64,000 nucleotides of DNA from Eubacterium sp. An11 (GCF_002161065.1 NZ_NFLV01000010.1:58811-122810); one strand, 5' to 3'; positions 8,858 through 17,160 are shown, counted from the first letter of the stretch. Numbers and translations: made by a program. Notes: a model not told the origin generated them from the letters alone.

Positions 8858-10018
8858 ATGAACAGAAATCATTTTGAGTCCAATCAGAGATATTTTACAA
8901 TCTGTATCTATACGGTGTTTGTGATTCTGGCTGCCTGCATTATTTTTCGGGTGATTTTCCACTGGGATGAGACGGCGGCGGTGATCAGGCATTTCCTGTC
9001 CAGCATGTCCGGATTTCTTGTGGGAATCCTCATTGCATTTATTGTGAATCCGCTGGTAAATGTTATTCATGAAAAAGTGGTTCTCCGGATGTGGTCTGTG
9101 AAGAAGGGAAGAAGAAGCCGGATGCTGGCGATCGCACTGGCGTATGTGGTGGTACTGGGGCTTACGGCGGTATGTCTTGTCTATATTATTCCGCAGCTGA
9201 TTTCCAGCCTGTCGGAGCTTTCCGGAAAGATTCCGGCCATGTATACAGCGTTTTCAAACTGGCTGTGGAAGTTGTCGGAAGAATTTACAATTTTAAATGA
9301 CGGCGTGATCCGTACATTTATCGATCAGATGTCACCGAAGATTATGGAGTTGTCCACTTCTCTGGCGTCAAAATTGATTCCGTGGATGTATGAGGCGTCG
9401 GTGGCGGTGATTCAGTGGCTCATTACCATCGTGATCGCTGTGGTGGTTTCCGTGTATCTTCTGTCGGATAAGCAGCTGATCTTCAGAACTATCAAGAGGA
9501 TATCCTATGCGTTTCTTCCGAAGCAGCGGGTGGATTCCATGATTGTCGTGGTGAAAAACTGTAACGATATCTTTACCGGGTATGTGACAGCCCAGGCGCT
9601 GGATGCGCTCATCGTGGGCGTCCTCTGTTTCCTGCTCATGAGCCTGCTGCGGCTGCCTTATGCGCTTCTCATAAGCGTGATCGTAGGACTGACGAACATG
9701 ATTCCTTATTTTGGGCCGTATATCGGCGCAGTGCCGGGAATCTGTATTCTGGCGGCTTTAAAGTTTAAATACGGATTGATATTTGCAGTGATGATTTTTG
9801 TGCTGCAGCAATTTGACGGCCTGATCCTGGCACCGAGAATATTGGGAGATTCCACAGGGCTTCGGCCGATTCTGATCTTATTTGCCATTACTTTAGGCGG
9901 GGCGTACTTTGGAGTGTTTGGATTATTTCTCGGAGTTCCGGTGGTGGCGGTCCTGCAGTATCTGCTCAATCTGTTCATTGACAGGAGGATGGCCCGAAAG
10001 AGGGAGGGATTGCGGTAA
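8858..10018 (+). CDS. AI-2E family transporter (UPF0118 membrane protein)
   Basis: A 386-residue polytopic membrane protein with about seven to eight hydrophobic segments and the family-typical long extracytoplasmic part between residues 100 and 190. The conserved C-terminal region includes LVVGLTNMIPYFGPYIGA-like sequence (here IVGLTNMIPYFGPYIG) and GDSTGLRPILILFAITLGG. Members are annotated as autoinducer-2 exporters, but most, including Na+/H+ antiporter-like ones, have not been shown to carry AI-2. AGGAGGGG lies five bases before the ATG. A hairpin overlaps the stop codon. No luxS or lsr gene is nearby. Confidence 0.88.
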   Translation: MNRNHFESNQRYFTICIYTVFVILAACIIFRVIFHWDETAAVIRHFLSSMSGFLVGILIAFIVNPLVNVIHEKVVLRMWSVKKGRRSRMLAIALAYVVVLGLTAVCLVYIIPQLISSLSELSGKIPAMYTAFSNWLWKLSEEFTILNDGVIRTFIDQMSPKIMELSTSLASKLIPWMYEASVAVIQWLITIVIAVVVSVYLLSDKQLIFRTIKRISYAFLPKQRVDSMIVVVKNCNDIFTGYVTAQALDALIVGVLCFLLMSLLRLPYALLISVIVGLTNMIPYFGPYIGAVPGICILAALKFKYGLIFAVMIFVLQQFDGLILAPRILGDSTGLRPILILFAITLGGAYFGVFGLFLGVPVVAVLQYLLNLFIDRRMARKREGLR

Positions 10019-10031
10019 GTCCCTCCCTTTT
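10002..10031. terminator. Bidirectional intrinsic terminator
   Basis: GGGAGGGA (10002-10009) pairs with TCCCTCCC (10020-10027), with TTTT on the right. The stop codon of the AI-2E gene lies in the loop. The same hairpin lies just downstream of the small minus-strand ORF. Confidence 0.8.
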
Positions 10032-10032
10032 C

Positions 10033-10161
10033 TTATTTGTCATTGAGAGTATGGATGATTTCATCAAAGCTTTTGACGATCTGGTTGATCCATTTCCAGA
10101 TTCCTCTGTTGCTGAAGCTTTTTCTTTGAATATTCCAGCGGATTTTTTCTGAAAAATTCAT
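10033..10161 (-). CDS. Small hypothetical protein, 42 residues
   Basis: A short open frame that starts MNFSEKIRWN and ends HTLNDK. It has a GAGGG ribosome binding site seven bases before the ATG and a terminator hairpin directly after the stop. The composition is basic and aromatic (RWNIQRKSF, IWKWINQIVKSF), and an amphipathic C-terminal helix is likely. It fills an otherwise empty gap between the AI-2E permease and the two-component system, convergent with the former. No family is recognised. Good initiation and termination signals make it a plausible small protein rather than a chance frame. Confidence 0.5.
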   Translation of the reverse strand: MNFSEKIRWNIQRKSFSNRGIWKWINQIVKSFDEIIHTLNDK

Positions 10162-10290
10162 GAAACCCTCTTTTTTGTTATTTTAATATAGTGTATGTTA
10201 TAGTAAGAAAGATGATTCTGAGAACTTTATTTACTCAAAATCGTGAGATAAGATAGATAAATAAATGTAAATGCAGATATGGAGGATGAG

Positions 10291-10965
10291 ATGCGGCTGT
10301 TGGTTGTGGAAGATGAGAAAGATCTGAACAGTATTATTGTGAAGAATCTGGAAGCAGAGGGCTATATTGTCGATTCCTGCTACGATGGCGAGGATGCCGT
10401 GATATATATGACAACCATAGATTATGACGCTGTGATCCTGGATGTGATGATTCCGAAGATGAGTGGTTTTGAGGTATTGAAAAAGGTACGGGAGATGAAG
10501 ATTGAGACTCCCGTGCTGTTTCTGACAGCCCGCGACCACGTGGATGATATCGTATTCGGACTTAACATCGGGGCAGATGACTATATGGTCAAGCCTTTTT
10601 CTTTTGACGAATTGATGGCGAGACTCCGGGTGATCGTGAGAAGAAAACCGGAAGTCCGTGAGAATATATATACATGTGGAGACCTGATTCTCAACGTCAA
10701 TACGAGACAGGTGACGAGACAGGGCAGGGAGATTTCTCTGTCACCGAAGGAATATGCGATCTTGGAATGTCTGATTCGCAACAAAAATATTGTGCTCACG
10801 AGGGCGCAGATCGAATCGAATATATGGGATATGGATTATAGTGGTGAATCTAATGTTATCGATGTTTATATCCGTTATCTCAGGAAGAAGATTGATGATG
10901 ATTTTGACGAGAAGCTGATCCAGACAGTAAGAGGGGTAGGGTATATGCTGAAATGCAACGAATAA
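10291..10965 (+). CDS. OmpR-family response regulator
   Basis: A 224-residue two-domain regulator. The receiver has the acidic pair in VVEDEKD, phosphoacceptor Asp51 in AVILDVMIP, Thr in LFLTARD and Lys in YMVKPF, so it is a canonical phosphorylatable receiver. The winged-helix output domain (about 130-222) has LSPKEYAILECL, the recognition region VIDVYIRYLRKKI and the terminal VRGVGYML hairpin. The start at 10291 has GGAGG five bases upstream; that site lies inside the reading frame of the earlier ATG at 10279, which has none of its own. It overlaps the kinase gene by 13 bases, so the two form one operon. The stimulus is unknown; the next gene downstream of the pair is a sulfotransferase. 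Confidence 0.93.
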   Translation: MRLLVVEDEKDLNSIIVKNLEAEGYIVDSCYDGEDAVIYMTTIDYDAVILDVMIPKMSGFEVLKKVREMKIETPVLFLTARDHVDDIVFGLNIGADDYMVKPFSFDELMARLRVIVRRKPEVRENIYTCGDLILNVNTRQVTRQGREISLSPKEYAILECLIRNKNIVLTRAQIESNIWDMDYSGESNVIDVYIRYLRKKIDDDFDEKLIQTVRGVGYMLKCNE

Positions 10966-12329
10966 AAAAGAAAAAAACGTCCATTGAGAAGTATATCTCT
11001 ATGCGTTTTATAGGGATCACTTTTATCACGGCGGTGTTGATGGCGTTGTTTATCACTTACTTTTCCGATGCGGCCATTGATTATGACTTAAAGAGCCAGA
11101 TTCGCAAAGAATCCAGATACGATTACCTTAATATTGAAATGAGAAATGGAAAAGTCTGGGTTTCCGATAATTTTGTGTATGATGATGACGGCATCATAAA
11201 GGTAGTGCTGGATTCCGCCGGACACCTGGTGAGGGGAGCGTATCCGGATAGAAATATGGAGAAACTGAAGCCCGTGACCAAGGAGGTTCGGGAGATCACC
11301 TGTGGAAGGGAAGAATATTTTACTTATGACCGTTCAATCATCAAGCGGGACGATGCAGGAAAGACAAGGATTATCGCCTATGTGCGGAGTATAGTAAACA
11401 TACAGGATCTTTCCAGCGGATACAGGACGTTAAAGTACGCATCTTATATCTGTGCCGCGGTGATCGTGCTGATTGCCACCATTCTGGCGTCTGTATTTTC
11501 CAGACGTATCGTGGGTCCGATCAGGCAGATATGTGCGACGTCTGAGAAAATCGGAGTGGAGAAAGATCTGTCCACGAGAATCGAATATGATGGCATGTTT
11601 AAGGAGATAGAAATTCTGGCCCAGGCCAATAACAGGATGCTGGACAGACTGGAGGAGGCTTTTGATAAACAAAAACAGTTTTCTTCGGATGTGACCCATG
11701 AGCTGAGAACGCCGGTATCGGTGATTCTGGCGCAGTGCCAGTATGCAAAGAAGCACATCAGTGACAAAGAAGAATTTGACGAGGCGATCTCTCTCATTGA
11801 GCGTCAGGTGAAAAAGACCAATGACATTATCTCTCAGATTCTGCAGCTGTCCCGGCTGGACCAGGACAGAATCCGTATTGATTTCGAATATGTGGATCTT
11901 CGGGATATTGTGGAAGAAGTCTGTGAGAGCGAGAAGATGCATGATGAGAAGGATATTAACCTCAGGCTTTCCCTGGAGAGCGCCGAGGCGAGAGTGGATG
12001 TGGGGCTGATCATGGCCGCCATCCGCAATATTATCAATAATGCCATGAAGTACAGTTATGATCATTCCGATGTGGATGTCATTTTAAAAAAAGAGAATGG
12101 TTTTGTGAGGCTCATGGTCCGGGATTATGGCTGCGGCATGAGCGAAAATGTGAGAAAACATATTTTTGACAGATTTTACAGGGCCGATAAGGCAAGAAAT
12201 TCGGAAGGGTTCGGACTGGGCCTGTCCATAGCGGCGAGGATCGTTGAGATCCATTCCGGGAAGATTACAGTGGAAAGTGAGGAGAAGAAAGGCAGTACCT
12301 TTTATCTGATTTTCCCAGAAAAAATTTAA
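10953..12329 (+). CDS. Membrane sensor histidine kinase
   Basis: A 458-residue kinase partner of the overlapping regulator. The order is a short basic N-terminus, TM1 (about 18-40), an extracytoplasmic sensor domain of about 120 residues, TM2 (about 161-182), HAMP, and a HisKA domain with His249 in SDVTHELRTP. The HATPase domain follows, with N box INNAMKY, G1 DYGCG and G2 GFGLGLS. All catalytic motifs are intact. The sensor domain is rich in charged and aromatic residues and matches no ligand family recognised by eye. The 66-base gap to the following sulfotransferase has a weak promoter-like pair (TTTAAG, TATAGG, 16 apart), so read-through and independent transcription are both possible. Confidence 0.92.
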   Translation: MQRIKKKKTSIEKYISMRFIGITFITAVLMALFITYFSDAAIDYDLKSQIRKESRYDYLNIEMRNGKVWVSDNFVYDDDGIIKVVLDSAGHLVRGAYPDRNMEKLKPVTKEVREITCGREEYFTYDRSIIKRDDAGKTRIIAYVRSIVNIQDLSSGYRTLKYASYICAAVIVLIATILASVFSRRIVGPIRQICATSEKIGVEKDLSTRIEYDGMFKEIEILAQANNRMLDRLEEAFDKQKQFSSDVTHELRTPVSVILAQCQYAKKHISDKEEFDEAISLIERQVKKTNDIISQILQLSRLDQDRIRIDFEYVDLRDIVEEVCESEKMHDEKDINLRLSLESAEARVDVGLIMAAIRNIINNAMKYSYDHSDVDVILKKENGFVRLMVRDYGCGMSENVRKHIFDRFYRADKARNSEGFGLGLSIAARIVEIHSGKITVESEEKKGSTFYLIFPEKI

Positions 12330-12395
12330 TTTTATTTTAATCTTTAAGAATTAGAATGAAACACTATAGGCTAAAGACGAAAGGGGTTTAGATAA

Positions 12396-13556
12396 ATGAA
12401 AACATTGTATATTCATATAGGAACACCGAAAACAGGAACAACTTCTTTACAGCATTTTTGCACAGAAAATGCAAAGTTATTTGAGGAACAGGGTTATTGC
12501 TATCCAATTTTTCCGCATAAATTTAAATATATCAATATTATGAGAAATGGTTTTTTTCTTTCTTATAAGGGTTATGATGAGAACAAAAATAGAAATCAGA
12601 TGGAAGAAGCAAAATTTTTCCGTCAGGGTATGGATTTTATTTTGGATAATTTTCAAAAATTTGATAATATCATTCTTTCAGATGAGGCAATTTGGAATGT
12701 AGTTTTTAAGAGAGGTAAAACAGATCTCTGGGAACGGCTTAAAAAAGAGGCGGATGAGCATGATTATGTGATAAAGGTTGTAGTCTATCTTAGAAGGCAG
12801 GATAGCCTTGCCACTTCCTGGTGGAATCAAAAAATAAAAATTGGTAAAAGAGTATATTCTAAAGATTCTTGGGAGAATTTTGTCAAGGATCCTACTAAGT
12901 TTGAACTAGAATATTATGATTCACTCAAGTTTATTGAGAAGTTTGTAGAAAAAGAAAATATTATTGTTAGAAGATTTGGTAGACAGTATTTTAAAAATGG
13001 TTCTATTTTTGAAGATTTCATTGATGCTGTTGGTATGAGATACAGTAGCCATTTTGTGATTTCAGAAGGGCAGAGAAATGTTAGCCTTGTGGGAAATACT
13101 CATGAGATTAAGAGAATTTTGAATACTATTCCTGATTTGAGAGATCAAGACAATAAATTTTTCAGAAGTATTGTTATTGATATGTCTGAACAACGTCCAG
13201 ATTTAAAGAAGGAGACTATGTTTTCGCCAGAAGAGGCTCTAAAGTTCATGGAGCAGTATCGGGAAGGCAATCGAAAGATTATGAAAGAATATTTTGGTAA
13301 GGACGAAGACTTGTTTGATATGGATTTTTCCAAAAATCAGAAATGGGTTTTGGATTATAAAGAGATGGAGAAAGATATCATTCAATTTATGGGACGTGCC
13401 ATTATCGAGCTTAGAAAAGAAAATAAAGATTTAAAAAAGAGAGTAAAAGAAACAGAGAGAGAGTTGTCAGAACAGAAAGAGATTTTAAAAAATATTCAGG
13501 TACAGTTAGATAATCCGTTGAAAACTGTATTTTCTTTCGTGAGAAAGAAAAAATAA
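12396..13556 (+). CDS. PAPS-dependent sulfotransferase-like protein with coiled-coil tail
   Basis: A 386-residue P-loop sulfotransferase-like protein. The N-terminal strand-loop TLYIHIGTPKTGTTS (Lys12, Thr15, Thr16) is the 5'-phosphosulfate-binding loop. VVVYLRRQDSLATSW at residues 128-142 matches the 3'-phosphate-binding motif, with Arg133/134 and Ser141. The C-terminal 60 residues are a Lys/Glu coiled coil ending in a basic RKKK. It is homologous to the protein at 33848 and to the fragment at 14377. Codon use is strikingly AT-rich compared with the kinase upstream, pointing to acquisition. AAAGGGG precedes the ATG. Transfer of sulfate from PAPS to a glycan or other acceptor is inferred; the acceptor is unknown and a non-sulfating nucleotide-binding role is not excluded. 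Confidence 0.78.
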   Translation: MKTLYIHIGTPKTGTTSLQHFCTENAKLFEEQGYCYPIFPHKFKYINIMRNGFFLSYKGYDENKNRNQMEEAKFFRQGMDFILDNFQKFDNIILSDEAIWNVVFKRGKTDLWERLKKEADEHDYVIKVVVYLRRQDSLATSWWNQKIKIGKRVYSKDSWENFVKDPTKFELEYYDSLKFIEKFVEKENIIVRRFGRQYFKNGSIFEDFIDAVGMRYSSHFVISEGQRNVSLVGNTHEIKRILNTIPDLRDQDNKFFRSIVIDMSEQRPDLKKETMFSPEEALKFMEQYREGNRKIMKEYFGKDEDLFDMDFSKNQKWVLDYKEMEKDIIQFMGRAIIELRKENKDLKKRVKETERELSEQKEILKNIQVQLDNPLKTVFSFVRKKK

Positions 13557-13660
13557 AATATGCGTTATAAGAATGCTTTTTAAGAGAGAAAAATATGAAT
13601 AGTTAAAAAAAACATGAAAACCTGGGTATACATTGAAAGTCCATGAAAGGAGAAGTAATT

Positions 13661-14347
13661 ATGAGACGTAATACAATCTTTTTAATGGAAAAAAACGTGG
13701 AGTACATTAAAGAGTTTTGCAGATTTTTTGAAAATGACTATGATATTTTGTATTCTTCAGACGGAGAAAAAGCAATGGAAATTTACGCGGAAAATAATAC
13801 GGACATTCATCTTATCATACTGGACAGTAATCTTTGCGAAAAGAAACGGTGCGATATTCTGGAGGAACTTCGCTCTTTTTGCGACGTACCGGTCATTATG
13901 CTCATGGAAAATGAAGAACCGGAACCGCAGATCGTGGCGTATCGTATGGGCGCGGACGAGTGCGTTTCCAGCTATGTCTCTTTTCCTCTGCTCAAAATGA
14001 AGATTGAAGCCATCTTAAAGCGTGTGTATGGAACGGATAATTCCATTCAGGAAGGAATTCTGGAGCTTGATCTTGATAAGAGGACGCTCAAGGTGGACAA
14101 TGAATATATTGATATCACCATCAAAGAGTTTGAGCTTCTATCTTTCTTCATGCGCAATAAGCATGCCATTCAGAGCAGAGATCAGATCATAACTGCTGTA
14201 TGGGGCATTAATTATGAGGGAAGTGATAGAGTTGTAGATTCGCTTGTAAAAAAGCTCAGGCTAAAGCTTAAAGATGCTTCCAATTATATTCATACTGCCT
14301 ATGGGATGGGTTATTATTTTGAGTTACCAATAAAGGAGCCTGCATAA
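13661..14347 (+). CDS. OmpR-type regulator with degenerate receiver domain
   Basis: A 228-residue regulator. The C-terminal winged helix (about 130-225) is intact: ITIKEFELLSFF, VVDSLVKKLRLKL and AYGMGYYFE. The receiver keeps Asp55 in LIILDSN, but the acidic pair is reduced to one Glu (LMEKN). The switch Thr is replaced (IMLME instead of ILTA), and the conserved Lys before Pro is Phe (YVSFP). Such receivers often work without aspartyl phosphorylation. The ATG at 13661 is preferred because AAAGGAG sits eight bases upstream. It lies between an intact sulfotransferase and a sulfotransferase fragment, with no kinase partner of its own, so control of the neighbouring gene is a reasonable inference. 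Confidence 0.85.
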   Translation: MRRNTIFLMEKNVEYIKEFCRFFENDYDILYSSDGEKAMEIYAENNTDIHLIILDSNLCEKKRCDILEELRSFCDVPVIMLMENEEPEPQIVAYRMGADECVSSYVSFPLLKMKIEAILKRVYGTDNSIQEGILELDLDKRTLKVDNEYIDITIKEFELLSFFMRNKHAIQSRDQIITAVWGINYEGSDRVVDSLVKKLRLKLKDASNYIHTAYGMGYYFELPIKEPA

Positions 14348-14376
14348 AAGGGTATATTCAAGTGTAGGTCTAGTAG

Positions 14377-14943
14377 TTGACTAAAAACGGTTCCATCTAT
14401 GAAGATTTCATGGAAGCTCTTGGAGTCAGATATGACAGCCGTTTTGTGATTTCTGAGGGAAAACGGAATAACAGCCTGTTTGGCAATTCCCATGAGATCA
14501 AGCGTATTCTGAATATGCTCAATATGAACAAGCATGACCGTCTGTTCTTTAAGAGAATTGTCCGGGAAATCTCTGATAATCATACGAATCTTAAAGGAGA
14601 AACTATGTTCTCCGCCGAAGAGACGCGGCAGTTCATGGAGAAGTACCGGGAGGGCAACCGGAAGCTCATGCAGGAATACTTCGGCAAAGATGAAGACTTA
14701 TTCGATATGGACTTTTCTAAGAATAAGAAATGGGTTCTCGACAACACAGAGATGGAGCAGGATATCATCAGTCTGATCGGGCGCGTGACCGTTCAGCTTC
14801 GTCAGGAGAACCGTGAACTGCAGACGCAGATCCAGGATATGAAAAAGGAGCTGGCAGAGTGTAAAAAAAAGCTTGACGCCAAACCATCCGGCGGAAGGAA
14901 TCCTCTCCGGTCTGTGCTCTCAGGATTAAAAGGAAAGAAGTAG
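14377..14943 (+). pseudogene. 5'-truncated sulfotransferase remnant
   Basis: An open stretch of 188 codons aligns with roughly residues 198-386 of the protein at 12396: NGSI-EDF, FVISEG-RN-SL, HEIKRIL, EYFGKDEDLFDMDFSKN and KWVLD are shared in order. The whole PAPS-binding half is missing and no ribosome binding site precedes the first possible codon (TTG 14377), so it is not a working enzyme. Its codon use is less AT-rich than the intact copy and looks like the host's. It ends in a coiled coil and a basic GKK tail. It is best explained as the remains of an ancestral copy after recombination or insertion. Confidence 0.82.
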
Positions 14944-15002
14944 AGAAGTAAAAAAAGAAATACCGTAAAGGAATACGGCAAAAATATTCTGAAAAGAAAA
15001 AG

Positions 15003-15130
15003 GGAGCCGCTGCGAACGGAGTGTCCATGTGAAATATAGCTGATGGCAGCTTTGATGGCTGCAGTTCCGGATGGAAGATAAACGATCATATCAGCTGTAT
15101 TTTATGGAGGGCATACGCCTGCAGCGGCTT
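15003..15130 (+). ncRNA. Nested inverted repeats: candidate structured RNA
   Basis: Within the 393-base gap between the sulfotransferase remnant and the BlaI gene, several helices nest. The outer arm AGCCGCTGC (15005-15013) pairs with GCAGCGGCT (15121-15129). Inside it TCCAT can pair with ATGGA. AAATATAGCTGAT can pair with ATCAGCTGTATTT through about 13 pairs with one G-U. A small GCAGC-loop-GCTGC hairpin sits inside that. The strand is inferred from the G-U pair position and is not certain. It matches no riboswitch recognised here and could also be a transposon relic. The rest of the gap is AT-rich with nothing clear. Confidence 0.4.
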
Positions 15131-15336
15131 TCATTATTTGTTGATATTCTTATATATAAATAATTTTAACTATTATTTAATGTTATATATAATTGTATCG
15201 ACATCAAAATAACCCTCCCTGTCATTTACAATAAAAAAACAGGGGAATCTTCTTAGAATATTTCACGGGTTATCTTCTGTCATGCAATTAAGACAGATCA
15301 ATATAGGAGTATTCAGTGATCGTATGATGGGAGAGA

Positions 15337-15765
15337 CTACAGAGAAGAATCAGATTCGGATTCTTTTTGCATTCTCAGTTCCCGTCTCCTGTTATCAAGG
15401 ATTACGGACAGCTCGTCCAGGAGATCGGCGTCAGTTTCTTCTTCTACCAGGGCGGTAAAAAGGTGAGACAGAGCTGATGAGGCGGACTTCTGGTCCTGTT
15501 TTACCTGGAAGAGGCTCCACTGGTCTCTCGTCATGGTTGGTTCAAAGGTACGTGCATAATTCTTGGTCGTCTTTTTGAATCCTGCCACTTTGATCATTTC
15601 TTTCTTTAATAAAGAGTTGATCATGATGTGGATGTAACTTGGTTTCCATGTGCGTCCGGCACATAATTTCACAATCTCGGTGGATGTTAATGGTTCTTCA
15701 CTGTCCCAGAGGAGATCAAGAACCTGTTTTTCGCTATCTGTTAGTTTTTTAGTTTTTTGTCTCAT
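15337..15765 (-). CDS. BlaI/MecI/CopY-family transcriptional repressor
   Basis: A 142-residue winged-helix protein. The N-terminal DNA-binding domain has LTDSEKQVLDLLWDSEEPLTS, then the recognition region TWKPSYIHIMINSLLKKEMI; both are typical of the penicillinase-repressor family (PF03965). The C-terminal part is a Ser/Ala/Glu-rich dimerisation helix. BlaI-type repressors are usually released when a BlaR-type membrane metalloprotease cleaves them; no BlaR, beta-lactamase or copper pump lies beside it, so it is an orphan here. Its AT-rich upstream region is shared with the cobalt transporter leader, which is transcribed the other way. The target is unknown. Confidence 0.85.
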   Translation of the reverse strand: MRQKTKKLTDSEKQVLDLLWDSEEPLTSTEIVKLCAGRTWKPSYIHIMINSLLKKEMIKVAGFKKTTKNYARTFEPTMTRDQWSLFQVKQDQKSASSALSHLFTALVEEETDADLLDELSVILDNRRRELRMQKESESDSSL

Positions 15766-15990
15766 GTAATAATCAGTCCCTTCTAAAATGTAAAGTAGTA
15801 TGGAAAACTTTACTTCGTGTTTTTATAATATAATACTATGAACAAATTTTCAATGAAATAAACATTAAATTATTATTAATCATTTGTTTTATTAAAATAT
15901 TTATATTAAGAAATGTCAAGAGTTAAAATTTTTTCATACCTACACTATACTAAATTGTCTGTTTTGTTTAAAAATGATAATAAATTTCTC

Positions 15991-16018
15991 TTTACAATGG
16001 ATATGTCTGTGCTATAAT
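15991..16018 (+). promoter_or_regulatory. Strong sigma-A promoter of the cbi operon
   Basis: TTTACA (15991-15996) and a consensus TATAAT (16013-16018) are 16 bases apart. Transcription would start near 16025. Confidence 0.6.
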
Positions 16019-16024
16019 TTTAAC

Positions 16025-16248
16025 AGAAATTGATAGAATATATCAATACCGACAGTTCGGTGCGAATAATTATTTTAGAAAATCATTTTATTTACAGCCT
16101 GTTATCTCCAGTTTTGTATATAGCAGGGTCTATTTAACTTCTATTTTCTATTATATCCATAATTTAAGCAAAAAATAAATATAAAAACGATATTTACAGA
16201 GAAGAATTTTATTTAATGTTCTCTTGTTGATATGCGTGGAGGTATGCA
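16025..16248 (+). promoter_or_regulatory. Long AT-rich 5' leader of the cbi operon, possible RNA control element
   Basis: About 220 bases lie between the predicted transcription start and the GTG of cbiQ. Visible hairpins are TTGATA-gaata-TATCAA (about 16030-16046), ACCGA-cag-TTCGGT just after it, and AGAGAA / TTCTCT close to the ribosome binding site. The B12 box and the GCCACTG core of cobalamin riboswitches are absent. A metal-sensing leader is a reasonable guess because cobalt genes follow, but no consensus could be matched. The remainder of the 483-base gap (15766-15990) is AT-rich with nothing else seen. Confidence 0.3.
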
Positions 16249-17160
16249 GTGAATACATTTGTGCAAATAGCATTGGTCTGTCTTGCTGTCGGAATGTTTA
16301 TCCACGGATTCTGGAAAGGTAGAGTGAAAAACAGCGGGCACAGACACGGAGGAATCGGGCACAAGCACGGCGGCTCTATCCTGTCAGTGGATTATTTTGC
16401 CTATGCTTCCGGTCTGAGACAATGGAATGCGTCTTTCAAAGTGATTTTTGCGGTCCTGTGTCTGTTGTTGTGCATCATTCTTGATAATATATATGTCTCT
16501 GTCATGGTGATTCTGATGATGGGATATCTGACAGTGGTTGTGGGAGGTCTTCCTTTTCACCATTATATTTCTATGATGCTGATACCGATATTGTTTCTGC
16601 TGTTCGGAAGCGCTGCCATTGCCATAGGTTTTTCCCTGGAACCTGCGGGACAGTATCATGTGGGAATCTTCCATTTGTTTTATATTTACTGTTCCAATGC
16701 CAGCCTGCTGCGGGCTGCGGGGCTGATCTTGAAAGCGTTGGGAGCGGTGAGCGCCCTTTATATGATGACTCTGACAACGCCTCTGGGAGAATTGATTTCG
16801 GTTCTCAGGAAGGCTCATATTCCCAAGGTTCTGGTTGAGCTTATGAATATGATTTACCGGTATATCTTCATCATGATGGATACCCACAGCCGTATGAAAA
16901 ACTCGGCGGAGTCAAGACTGGGCTATGTGGATTTTAAGACCTCCTGTTATTCTTTCGGGCAGGTGGCAAGTAATCTTCTGATCGTTTCTCTGAAACGGGG
17001 AAATGATTACTATAATGCACTGGAGTCCCGGTGTTACGACGGGGAGCTTCGGTTTCTGGAAGAAGAAAAACCGGCCAGAGGCAGGCAGATCATACTGGCA
17101 GCGGTGTTCGTGATTCTTTTATTTGCTTTATGGGCACTGACCAGCAGAACGATTTTATGA
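16249..17160 (+). CDS. cbiQ: Cobalt ECF transporter, T component
   Basis: Transmembrane scaffold of the energy-coupling-factor cobalt importer, linking the CbiO ATPase to the CbiM substrate unit. The 303-residue protein has six or so hydrophobic segments and the family motif ESRCYDGELRF near the C-terminus, in the cytoplasmic coupling region. An earlier segment RKAHIPKVLVELMNMIYRY is also typical of CbiQ. Between the first helix and the rest is a His/Gly-rich stretch GHRHGGIGHKHGG, a probable metal-binding loop not found in most CbiQ proteins. The start is GTG with GGAGGT five bases upstream. The gene order Q-O-M-N differs from the common M-N-Q-O. Confidence 0.88.
   Translation: MNTFVQIALVCLAVGMFIHGFWKGRVKNSGHRHGGIGHKHGGSILSVDYFAYASGLRQWNASFKVIFAVLCLLLCIILDNIYVSVMVILMMGYLTVVVGGLPFHHYISMMLIPILFLLFGSAAIAIGFSLEPAGQYHVGIFHLFYIYCSNASLLRAAGLILKALGAVSALYMMTLTTPLGELISVLRKAHIPKVLVELMNMIYRYIFIMMDTHSRMKNSAESRLGYVDFKTSCYSFGQVASNLLIVSLKRGNDYYNALESRCYDGELRFLEEEKPARGRQIILAAVFVILLFALWALTSRTIL

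Noticed and set aside
15003..16248. Cobalamin riboswitch for the cbi operon
   Set aside because: The B12 box and the GCCACTG core could not be found in either the 15003-15130 structure or the 16025-16248 leader; another kind of element cannot be excluded.
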